Part shown: in pieces, positions 43,538 to 51,897 of the stretch | Layout: the number at the start of each line of letters is the position of its first letter | Numbering within the stretch: the stretch's first letter is position 1 | Source of the DNA: Ulva prolifera | Lineage: Eukaryota; Chlorophyta; Ulvophyceae; Ulvales; Ulvaceae | Assembly: GCA_023078555.1 (NCBI GenBank) | Contig: CM041196.1 | Span: forward strand, 620,001 to 684,000 | DNA: 64,000 nucleotides | Reading direction: 5' to 3' | Notes under the pieces: model-generated | The model's database searches: none | What the model was told of the DNA's origin: nothing | The model's input: the letters and a program-made list of their open reading frames with translations, nothing else | Program-made: the position numbers and the translations under genes

Positions 43538-46500
43538 TTATGCTGGTCTGTTGGTTAGTCCCATGTCCCGGATGTTCTCCCACAACTTAGCCATGGGCAC
43601 TCCCTTGGTCATGCAGTCGGCCACCATATCATGAGTAGATATGTACTCTACTTGAAGCTCCCCACGTTCCACTCTGTCCTGAACAAATCGGTGGGCCACA
43701 TCAATGTGCTTGGTGCGTTGATGCGCATGCGGGTGATGAATCAGCTTGAGAGCTCCCTGATTGTCACCAAACATCATCACTGGGTCAACGCGTCTTCTGA
43801 ATTCTGCTTGAAGGTCGCGCAACCACAAAGCTTCCTTTGCTGCATGTGCCGCGGCTATGAATTCAGCCTCACACGTGGACTGTGCCACTGTGCTCTGCAA
43901 TTTGGAGCTCCATGAAATAGCTCCCCCGGATCTAGTGAACACATATCCAGACGTGGACTTGCGTTTATCTAAATCCCCTGCATAGTCGGCATCACAATAT
44001 CCCTTGATGCTGTTAGGGCTGGACCTTTTAAACGATAGCCCCAGCTCCTTGGTACCTGCAAGGTACCTGAGAACCTGCTTGCCAGCTTCCATGTGCTCCT
44101 GCGACGGATTTGACATGAAGCGTGCCAGCAAACCCACAGACTGCGCCAAGTCTGGCCTTGTGCAGTTTGCTAGATAGAGAAGACTTCCAATCAAACTCTG
44201 ATAATGCTTCAGATCTTTCTGATTTGCAGTTCCATCAAACTTCTGCAAACTGAGTTTGACATCCAATGGAGTTTTTCTACCCTTTGCCTGAGTCATCCCA
44301 AACTTGCTGAGTAAATCAGATGCATGCTGACTCTGACCTAGCCACAGCGTTCCGGCGGCTCTGTCTCGAATGATTTCCATTCCCAAGAACAACTTTGCAT
44401 CTCCTTTGTCAACGATTTCCAGCTGTTTCTTAAGAGACTCAATGATCCACTGAATTTTGTTTCTCTTCCCTGCAAGAATGAGGTCATCCACGTACACGAG
44501 CACATACGTGGGTTCCCTATCGTCACCATCAGCTCTGAAAATGTACAGGCTCTCATCTGCGTGAGCCACTGTCATCCCCAGATTGAGCAGGCATCTCTTG
44601 AGGTGCATAAACCATGCACGCCCTGCTTGCTTTAGACCATTCATGGCCTTGTTAAGCTTCCAAACCTTTCCTTTGATTGGATAGTCTGGCGGAGGTTTGA
44701 CATAGACAGTTTCTTCGAGGTCACTGTGCATGAACGCTGCTGTGACATCTAGCTGCACCAGATCCAAGTCATTCTGCACTACCTCTGACATAAGCATCCT
44801 GGCCGTAGCATACTTGCTGACCGGTGCATAAACCTCAACGTAGTCAATGCCCTCCTTTTGCTCACATCCCATGGCCACGAATCGGGCTCTGAATCGCTCA
44901 ATTCGGCCCAGTTCATCCTTTTTGAACTTAAACACATACTTTGTTGGAATTGCCTTGGTTCCCGGTGGCATATCGCTGCAATCAATGACATCATACATCC
45001 CGTTTTTGATCATGTCCTGATTTTCCTTTGCGATTGCCTCATACCATTGCTCCTTGTCCAGTCTGAACTTGATTTCATGGAATGTTCTGGGTTCCTCCTG
45101 CAAATCTGCATGATATGCCCTGTAATCTGCATATCTAGCTGGTGGCCCGGTGTTTCGCTTTGGCCTGCCAAATTGTGCTGGTGGCTCCCCAGCCTCTGGC
45201 TCATGTGCTATCTGATCCTGCATCACCTGCTCCCCAGGAGCATGATCGTCCAGTTCCTCTGGGTCCTGTAGATCTGATGCGACTGATGCATCTTCCAATT
45301 CTGGCATGTCTGCATCAATCATTCCCTGTTCCTGTGCAGCTACCGGCAGGTCCTGTGCAGCTGCCACCTGACCATCATTGTCATGTGCATTCAGCTCAGC
45401 CTCATCTAGATGTTCATGCGGTTCATGCACTTCATCTGCATCATCTATTTGCTGTCCTGCAACTTCTGGCTCATGCATAGGCATTTCATCTTGTTGCTGT
45501 ACGTCTTGTTGCTGAACACCTGCACCTTCCTGCTGCTGGATACCTGCGGCTGCAGGGTGGAAATCCTGCTGCTGCAACATTCTCCCCATGTTCGGCATCA
45601 ATACGTTGTCACTGAAATCGATGCCTTCGTCTGTGCAAGACTTGTCCGTCATCCATGGCCCAGGCGCATTTTCGTCGAATCTGACGTGTCTAGATTCTGT
45701 CACTTTGAACCTGTCACCATCCGGAATCAGGATCCGGTACGCCTTGGATGACTGTGAGTAACCAATCATGGTACCCACCACTGATCGCTCATCAAGCTTA
45801 TTTCTCTTCTGTTCGGGTACTTGAACAAAAGCCTTGCACCCAAAAACTCTGAGTGCATCGCAGCTTGGTTTAATCCCCCAGAATAACTCATATGGAGTCT
45901 TCTTTCTGCGTGTGGAGGCTGTCATGTTGTACAGCTTCACAGCCGTATTCAAAGCCTCCTCCCACATGCATGCTGGTGCATGTGATTCGAACATCAAAGC
46001 CCGCAGTTTTTCCATAAGTGACCGATTTGATCTTTCAACTCTGCCATTCTGCTCTGGTGTGTAAACGCAGCTTTTCTGATGTTTGATGAATTGCGAGTCC
46101 AAAAACTTTCGAACTCTGGCATTTATGAACTCAGACCCGTAGTCTGACCTCATGAACAACATCTGCTGCCTGGACAAATGTTGCAGCTGCCCCAGCGCGA
46201 ACGTCAATCGCTCCGGTATGTCAGCTTTTGATTTGACACATACCACTGCTATCATGCGAGAGTAGTCATCGATCATGACCACAGCATATCTTGCACCTGA
46301 TATACTCGGCAGTGGGAATGGACCCATGGTGTCCACGTGAACCAGTGTCATTGGCTTGTCAGCGATTGACTCAGATTCATCGAAAGGCAACTTGGCTTGA
46401 TGCGCTTTCATGCAAGACTCACAGACATGGCTTGGTGCACCTAGCTTCTCTGGCATGCATTTCAAACAATCATGTTTGCACATGTGTTTGATAACAGTGG

Positions 46501-48187
46501 GCGATGGATGCCCTAGTCGCTTGTGAAGCAAGTCATATGAGACATGAAAAACTTCCAGCGGTTCCGCCCATGACACAGTCTTGGGCTTCTCATAACTCTG
46601 CTGAGTTACAGATGTCTCATAGAATCCACCAGACAACTTGCCGATGATCACTTCTCTGCCACCCACTGTGGCGATGACATCATGCTCTCCAAAACTGAGT
46701 CTAGATTTTGAAGACTTGGCTGCTTTGCTAACTGAAATCAAGTTTGCTGTCACTGTTGGCACGTACAATGCCCCTGTGATCTGCAGCTTGAAACCTTCTT
46801 GCACTGCAATCTCGTAGTCCACGAGACCCAGCGCCCTGTGTTTCTCACCCCCACCCATCTGCACACTTCTGTTAGCTGTGCTGGCAAAAGGCGTGTAGCT
46901 CTTCACGGCTACACCTGACTTGAAATTCGCCACATGTACGTTTGTTCCTGAGTCAAACAAAACTCTTTGCAGCTTCCCCTGAATGTGCATTTCACCCGCT
47001 GCAGCGTGATTTGCGACATGATAAACAAAATCGTCATCTTCATGATGTAAATTAGGTACCCACGGAGTCATGAAGTCATGCTGTTGCATCAAGGCACGCG
47101 CATCCTTGGAAATTGTGGGCTGGGTAGTCCCGAGGAAAATGCTAACCAAATCCTTGTTTGATATTCCTGGATACTTCTCATGTATCATCATCATTGTTGG
47201 CAATACATTTCTGACAGTGTGGATGCTGATTCCAGTGCTGTTTTCCATGAGAACTTTGCATGCTTTTGCGCAGTTCATCAAATTGAAAACGTCTCCAGTG
47301 TCCACCACATGTTCCTCTACCTCATCAGCACTGGGGCTGTCTACAACTTCTGACACGTTGTATACAAGATAGTTGCACATAGCTGGCGGGTCTTTTTCTG
47401 CTCGACTGGCGTTTTGGTCAGTAGGAGTTTGCATTTTCAAAGCTGGACAATCCGGTTTACGATGTCCTTTCTTTCCACAGTTGAAACATTTCCCTGTAAA
47501 ACGCTTCGATTTTGGTGGATCCTCTGCTTTTGGCTTATGCGATCTCCTAGGTGGCGGGGCTTTGGCTTGTCTGCCACCTGAATTCTGCACATGGAACGCT
47601 TGGAGCTCCGATTCCAATTGTTCCATCGAAGAGTCTGGCTGCTCCTCGAGCAGTCGATTGCAAAATTCATTTAGAGTCATGCTCTTGACGGTTTGAGACA
47701 TGCATCTTTTGAAAATTGTATACTCCGGACCAAGCCCTCTCATGACCGCGTGAATGATTTCATCATCCGGGACACGAATTCCACAGCCATCTAACATTCT
47801 GCATTGCAGAGTCTTGGCTCTGCTAGCGAACTCAAATGCTGTTTCTTTTTCTTCCCGCCGCAACGCGTGCAGCTCATCCCTCATCCGATTCTTTGCACCG
47901 AGAGATTCAGTCGTGAATATGCTTTCCAGTGCTTCCCAAGCGTCCTTTGCTGAATTGGCACTGTCGATATGAATCCTCAGACCTGATGACGTGTTCATTC
48001 GTATCACTGCAAGGGCTTTTTGTGACATCTTAAGCTTCCCGGCAGCGTCGAGCGCCGCGTACTCTGCGTTCTGTTCCACAGCCGGCCAGAATCCACAGAG
48101 AATTAAAGCAGAATGAATGTCCCCTTTCCATCGGTGATAGTTTGTCATGGTCAATTGAGTGACTTTCATAAAGTCTGACATTCCCAT
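43538..48187 (-). CDS. Copia gag-pol polyprotein (1549 aa)
   Basis: ATG at 48187 (MGMSDF). An open frame extends upstream to 48253 without an ATG. Domains in order: a gag of the Ty1/copia UBN2 type (about residues 10-200); a CCHC zinc knuckle C234-C247 (CFNCGKKGHRKPDC); an aspartic protease (FDSGTNVHVAN, about 410); the integrase HHCC finger (HKRLGHP ... CESC, from about 555); a DDE core (VDTMGPF, RSDYGSEF, EQNGRVERSN); reverse transcriptase with YVDDLILAG (about 1230); and RNase H (GYCDADYAGDL, about 1395) to a C-terminal TKG motif. Integrase before RT defines Ty1/copia. All catalytic motifs are present and no stop or frameshift is seen. The linker between integrase and RT is Gln/Glu/His-rich. 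The polyprotein assembles particles and copies the element's RNA in the cytoplasm. Confidence 0.96.
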   Translation of the reverse strand: MGMSDFMKVTQLTMTNYHRWKGDIHSALILCGFWPAVEQNAEYAALDAAGKLKMSQKALAVIRMNTSSGLRIHIDSANSAKDAWEALESIFTTESLGAKNRMRDELHALRREEKETAFEFASRAKTLQCRMLDGCGIRVPDDEIIHAVMRGLGPEYTIFKRCMSQTVKSMTLNEFCNRLLEEQPDSSMEQLESELQAFHVQNSGGRQAKAPPPRRSHKPKAEDPPKSKRFTGKCFNCGKKGHRKPDCPALKMQTPTDQNASRAEKDPPAMCNYLVYNVSEVVDSPSADEVEEHVVDTGDVFNLMNCAKACKVLMENSTGISIHTVRNVLPTMMMIHEKYPGISNKDLVSIFLGTTQPTISKDARALMQQHDFMTPWVPNLHHEDDDFVYHVANHAAAGEMHIQGKLQRVLFDSGTNVHVANFKSGVAVKSYTPFASTANRSVQMGGGEKHRALGLVDYEIAVQEGFKLQITGALYVPTVTANLISVSKAAKSSKSRLSFGEHDVIATVGGREVIIGKLSGGFYETSVTQQSYEKPKTVSWAEPLEVFHVSYDLLHKRLGHPSPTVIKHMCKHDCLKCMPEKLGAPSHVCESCMKAHQAKLPFDESESIADKPMTLVHVDTMGPFPLPSISGARYAVVMIDDYSRMIAVVCVKSKADIPERLTFALGQLQHLSRQQMLFMRSDYGSEFINARVRKFLDSQFIKHQKSCVYTPEQNGRVERSNRSLMEKLRALMFESHAPACMWEEALNTAVKLYNMTASTRRKKTPYELFWGIKPSCDALRVFGCKAFVQVPEQKRNKLDERSVVGTMIGYSQSSKAYRILIPDGDRFKVTESRHVRFDENAPGPWMTDKSCTDEGIDFSDNVLMPNMGRMLQQQDFHPAAAGIQQQEGAGVQQQDVQQQDEMPMHEPEVAGQQIDDADEVHEPHEHLDEAELNAHDNDGQVAAAQDLPVAAQEQGMIDADMPELEDASVASDLQDPEELDDHAPGEQVMQDQIAHEPEAGEPPAQFGRPKRNTGPPARYADYRAYHADLQEEPRTFHEIKFRLDKEQWYEAIAKENQDMIKNGMYDVIDCSDMPPGTKAIPTKYVFKFKKDELGRIERFRARFVAMGCEQKEGIDYVEVYAPVSKYATARMLMSEVVQNDLDLVQLDVTAAFMHSDLEETVYVKPPPDYPIKGKVWKLNKAMNGLKQAGRAWFMHLKRCLLNLGMTVAHADESLYIFRADGDDREPTYVLVYVDDLILAGKRNKIQWIIESLKKQLEIVDKGDAKLFLGMEIIRDRAAGTLWLGQSQHASDLLSKFGMTQAKGRKTPLDVKLSLQKFDGTANQKDLKHYQSLIGSLLYLANCTRPDLAQSVGLLARFMSNPSQEHMEAGKQVLRYLAGTKELGLSFKRSSPNSIKGYCDADYAGDLDKRKSTSGYVFTRSGGAISWSSKLQSTVAQSTCEAEFIAAAHAAKEALWLRDLQAEFRRRVDPVMMFGDNQGALKLIHHPHAHQRTKHIDVAHRFVQDRVERGELQVEYISTHDMVADCMTKGVPMAKLWENIRDMGLTNRPA

Positions 48188-48475
48188 CGTTGCGTCGATT
48201 TGACTTGTTGCGTCGATAGTCGAACCAAAAAAAAAACTTTGACCGACACACAACCTGCGTCACACTGCGTCAAACAGTATCTTATGCACTGCGCTCCCGC
48301 AGATTCAAATCTGTGCACAGCGGTGCTTCTCAGTCCTCAGCGACCAGTCGATGGCCGTTTGACCGAACCTGAAGCTCTACCTACCAGGCTTTCACCTACC
48401 GTAAGAAACCGGCATCACTATCGAGTCTCAAGACCTAGGAGCCTTTCTATAAACGGTACCGGCTAAGCAGTGGAA

Positions 48476-48493
48476 GGCGGCAGGCCCATAACC
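48476..48493 (-). promoter_or_regulatory. Copia primer-binding site for an initiator tRNA-Met fragment
   Basis: Directly after the 5' LTR the minus strand reads GGTTATGGGCCTGCC. Its complement GGCCCATAACC equals the anticodon stem-loop of eukaryotic initiator tRNA-Met (anticodon CAT), not the usual 3' acceptor end. Internal ('half-tRNA') priming is known for Drosophila copia and some algal copia elements. The tRNA sequence is from general knowledge, not from this window. Confidence 0.7.
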
Positions 48494-48774
48494 TGTTGTG
48501 ATTCAGCAGATGACCTGTGCAGTACATATTACAGCACTCATATGCTTAGATCTATCTATAGATCTATCTGAACCGATAGTGTATCTTCGATACACCACAT
48601 ACTTATTGTCAATTGCATGTCACAGTGCTCTGCATGGCTGCCGCATCAACTGCGCAGCCATCATCGCTAAACACTCATCAGACGTGTCATGCATGCAGTA
48701 CACGCTATGCCTGACACCCCTCACGCCATGATTATTTATGCGTGCACATGTACCACGGCTGGTACATCACAACA
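48494..48774 (-). repeat. Copia 5' LTR (281 bp)
   Basis: Promoter-bearing LTR relative to the minus-strand gene; same length as the 43214 copy and without visible differences. The motif GTGTATCTTCGATACACCA forms a small inverted repeat. Confidence 0.95.
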
Positions 48775-48933
48775 ATATGACCACCGTATAGAGCCGTATA
48801 TAACCACCGTATGTGTCGTATAATCAGCACCGTATAACCGTATGTGGAACGGATTCAAATAATACGGAATGTCATTATCATACGTTATACGGAGGTCCAT
48901 ACGTATACGGAGTTGGCGGACCTTAGTCAAGAG

Positions 48934-49940
48934 CTTGTGCAGCTGTGTGCGCAGCGGTAGTGCATCTTCGCAACAGCGACGGTACATGCCGCTGGCATAG
49001 CAACGCAGCATGTCGGTTCTCCAGCTACATGTCAGCAACAGAACGGTACATGTTTTGAGCGAACAATCGATGATGTGTTAACGTTGCATCCGGCGTGCTT
49101 GGTAGCGGGTACGCTGGGACAGCGACGTCATGCTGCTGTGCAAGCAGCCGAGCAGAGGAAACGGCACATTCCAATGCGGTAAGATGAGCCTCGTTTCCTT
49201 GCTCCAGAGATCTCTGCGAGTGTATATCTCGGCGAGGCGGTGCACAGCAAAGGAAAGCTGCCAGGCGTCGCGGGCAATGCGGAGCGGTTGCATCATTGAC
49301 AGCTCTGGGTGGAGCATACAGTTGTGACAATATGACGTAAAACACTTGATGCAGCATGGCGATACGGTCGACAGGGCCGCACACAGCAAGAGTGTGATTT
49401 GTGACAGCATACCCGGACCATCAGTCCGATGATGGCTACCTTCATCGGGGCCAGACCAGGGCAGGCGGTCGCAGAATTTACAGCTGCTTGAGCAGAAATC
49501 AATCCTCTGCAAGCTGTGCGCGGTGGGATTCGCACACAGCAGGCATTCAGCACAGCTCACAGAGCGTCGTCGACTACAGAAACAGAGGATGCAGCCACGC
49601 ATGTAGCGGAAGCGCCGTTTGTGAACTGCAGAATCTCGGAAGCTACATGTGCAGCTGTAAAGTTTGTCTGATCGGTGAAAGCAACCGTCCGTGACAAGTC
49701 TGCTCGGCAGCCGGTACGCCGGGACATGCACGAGCTGCAGCGCTGTCCTGCTGGGACGGCATGCTGAAGCATGCAGCAAAACTAATTGTATACCTCTTTC
49801 CGGCTGTGTCGCTGCACGTCCGCACGCTACAGGTGTCGCTCGGATCTGCGAAGGTCGGTGCCGGGACCATGCCGGAACGATTGATCGAACATTCCGGAAC
49901 AGCTGACCATGTACGCGGTCGACGTGGCGCCAGGGGGCGA
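48934..49940. other. Region between the hAT and the 11.4-kb element; weak coding signals
   Basis: On the plus strand a frame (TIDDVLTLHPACLVAGTLGQ to HIPMR) ends at a good donor (ATGCG|GTAAGATG) and can be joined in frame across CTCCAG to RDLCECISRRGGAQQRKAAR. Cys-rich frames follow at 49401-49694 and 49691-49906. On the minus strand a 233-codon Cys-rich frame spans 49779-49078. The strands conflict and no family was recognised, so no gene is called. Confidence 0.3.
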
Positions 49941-50626
49941 CAGTAGGTGCACGAAAGTGTTCCTAGCCTAGAACGAACATTCAGATCCGGATGTATTGTG
50001 CATTGCAAGCGAATCGCGGCTCGCTGCGATTCAGCGTATAGCAAGAACAGACCCATGCACGTACAAATCAGGGCAGCAACCCGCTGCAGCTGCGCGCCAT
50101 TGCCAACGGTCAAATGAATCAGCAGAGGCAAAAACAGCCACCTCTCGCTGGCATGCGGTCAGCGAGCGCCAGGCAGTGAGCTGTTGCGTGCACATGGGTA
50201 TTGGCGAGCTGATGCTATCTGGGCTTGGAAGCGGGTGAATTGGACAGCTTGGTGGTTATTGTGGTTGCGTATCAAGTTCAGTGCCGCGGCGTCGAGCGGT
50301 CACCGAGCCCGACATGTTCGGATGGCAGCACCAAGAAGCCAAGCCCGACGCAACAGATTGCTACAGATGAGCGCCGTGTCGCGAGCTGGAAGGCTGCTGT
50401 TTTTGATAGGCTTCGATATGCTCGTCAAGCGTTCAGAAGATGTGCCTGTCGCGCGCTTGATGGAAACAGTGATTGCGAAAGCTTTGACACAGACGACCGC
50501 ACGAGTAGCTGCTGTCAAGTCTTTGTAACCCTCCTGGTGATCGGTGGCGGCGGCCGGCAACGCTGTCTATGTTAAAAAGCGATTCTCCTGGGGGGCCTAG
50601 GCTTGGAACACTAACGAATTGGCACA
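49941..50626 (+). repeat. Left 686-bp terminal direct repeat
   Basis: Starts CAGTAGGTGCACGAAAGTG and ends CTAACGAATTGGCACA. Its own two ends are imperfectly inverted: AGTGTTCCTAGCCTAG near the start against AGTGTTCCAAGCCTAG when the end is reverse-complemented. Each copy therefore looks TIR-bounded. Open frames inside are duplicated in the other copy and have no recognised motif. Confidence 0.9.
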
Positions 50627-50893
50627 GAAGGGATTCAGGCGTGTTGAGGCGTTTGGAATGCAGGAGCCGCATTGCGCAATATGCACCTCGTGAAACCATG
50701 CAGCCGGTAAAGACATGGAGGTATAGTATTGGACAGCTTCGGAGGGCACTATTGTGCGTGCCGATTCGTTGTTACACTGGTTGCGAGGAGAGCGCTGCGG
50801 GCAGTAGCGCCGGAGCACAACAACAGGCTCGCTCAGCAGACTGAAAAGGTAATTTCCATGGTGTGTGCGTGCTCTGATGGGCTGTAACGTGCA

Positions 50894-51847
50894 TCACGTC
50901 CAGCGTGTGTCTCGAATCCACGCACCAGCTGTTCCCTTCAACGTGACCGTTTCTGACACGACAGGCTTATCTGCCGGTCCGGTCACAACGTCGACTTGAA
51001 CGTCTTGGCCTCGATCAGCGGCCAGAACTCTGCATATGATCACCTGCTTTCGCACCGAACCCAGTATGTGCTTCCTACCTTCCGGGCCGTTGCCCCTCGC
51101 CACAACTGCATCGTTGATCCACTTCTGATACTGCGCGCCCTGCCACAGCAACTCATTTGAGAGATCAAAGCCTAGAATCTTCAGCCTCACATCTCCTTTC
51201 AACGTTCCGACCATGTGCTCCGGCGGGGAATGAATGTCCGGTGAAATTTTCGACAGCGGCATCAGTTGCCGCTCATGCACGGTGATGTAGTTGATGTTGC
51301 GGAGGGACTCATGCCATCTCCGTAGTAAAACTGGGTGACAGCCGTCCTGAGTCATGGCCCTATGCAGGTCACGAAGTCGGTTGTGCTGGGCATTTCCGCG
51401 GCGCATCAACTCTCTCACGCGGCTGGAGCTCGAGCCCTCGTCGAAAAGCTGCAAGTTGCTCGCTTGCTTATGCGGGGCAGGCGCACCGAGCCGTTGGGAG
51501 ACGGCCCTCTGGTCGAAGCCAGCCACGTCTGCGCCTCGCGGCTGCTGGATCACCGATCTGAGCCAGGCATGTCTCGTGTCCCAGTCCATGCTGAAAAAGC
51601 ATGGAATTGTGATCGCCCCCCAATACTGCTGGGGGATCTGTGCTTCCCTTGCAAAGTTTCGGCACAGCTGTTGATATGCCTCATCACATCCTGTCCTGTA
51701 GTGCTTCCGAATGGTAGGCAGTACCGCGTAGGCAAACATAGCAGCCAGTTCACTCGAGACTGGCGCTCTTGCCTTCTTGCCTTCTGCAGTCTGCACACAT
51801 GTTGGCATCCTTGTTCTGTCACTGTGGCTCTTTGTGTCAGATTGCAT
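50894..51847 (-). CDS. DDE-transposase-like ORF (317 codons)
   Basis: ATG at 51847; a CAG acceptor at about 51791 is an alternative exon start. Residues 165-210 carry MTQDG (D168) and SPDIHSPPEHMVGTLK (E210). The spacing D-41-E and the 'SPD-x-x-x-P-x-EH-x-x-G-x-LK' context resemble the second and third catalytic acids of the IS630/Tc1-mariner transposase class. The first acid may be D88 or D90 in FFSMDWDT. If correct, it would cut and join DNA ends. The C-terminal 100 residues have no recognised motif. It sits at the left of the 11.4-kb element, head to head with the nuclease-like ORF. The family call is by motif only. Confidence 0.4.
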   Translation of the reverse strand: MQSDTKSHSDRTRMPTCVQTAEGKKARAPVSSELAAMFAYAVLPTIRKHYRTGCDEAYQQLCRNFAREAQIPQQYWGAITIPCFFSMDWDTRHAWLRSVIQQPRGADVAGFDQRAVSQRLGAPAPHKQASNLQLFDEGSSSSRVRELMRRGNAQHNRLRDLHRAMTQDGCHPVLLRRWHESLRNINYITVHERQLMPLSKISPDIHSPPEHMVGTLKGDVRLKILGFDLSNELLWQGAQYQKWINDAVVARGNGPEGRKHILGSVRKQVIICRVLAADRGQDVQVDVVTGPADKPVVSETVTLKGTAGAWIRDTRWT

Positions 51848-51897
51848 TTATGTGAGCTGTCAGAGGACTGCAAGAGGCACTCTAGCTAAACTCTTGT

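Larger units (their letters stand above)
43214..48774 (-). mobile_element. Complete Ty1/copia LTR retrotransposon, apparently recent
   Basis: The 5561-bp element has 281-bp LTRs (43214-43494 and 48494-48774) beginning TGTTGTG and ending CACAACA, identical as far as I can compare by eye. It has a 5-bp TSD, a tRNA primer site (48476-48493), a purine tract (43495-43500) and a single uninterrupted gag-pol frame. Same-length, apparently identical LTRs and an intact frame indicate a young, possibly active copy. It lies inside the hAT element within its subterminal CCGTAT repeats. Confidence 0.96.
42357..48925 (-). mobile_element. Deleted hAT-superfamily transposon hosting a copia element
   Basis: Inverted ends TAAGGTCCGCCAA (42357) and TTGGCGGACCTTA (ending 48925) are flanked by the 8-bp duplication GTCAAGAG (42349-42356 and 48926-48933). 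An 8-bp TSD is the hAT hallmark. Subterminal regions carry many CCGTAT words on both sides, a likely transposase-binding array. A transposase C-terminal remnant lies at 42851-43159. Without the nested retrotransposon the element is about 1.0 kb, so it is non-autonomous. Confidence 0.9.

Noticed and set aside
49078..49779. 233-codon Cys-rich minus-strand ORF
   Set aside because: No motif was recognised and the opposite strand offers better splice signals; left unassigned.
49643..50131. 162-codon minus-strand ORF
   Set aside because: It crosses the edge of the 686-bp repeat and has no protein-like pattern; likely chance.
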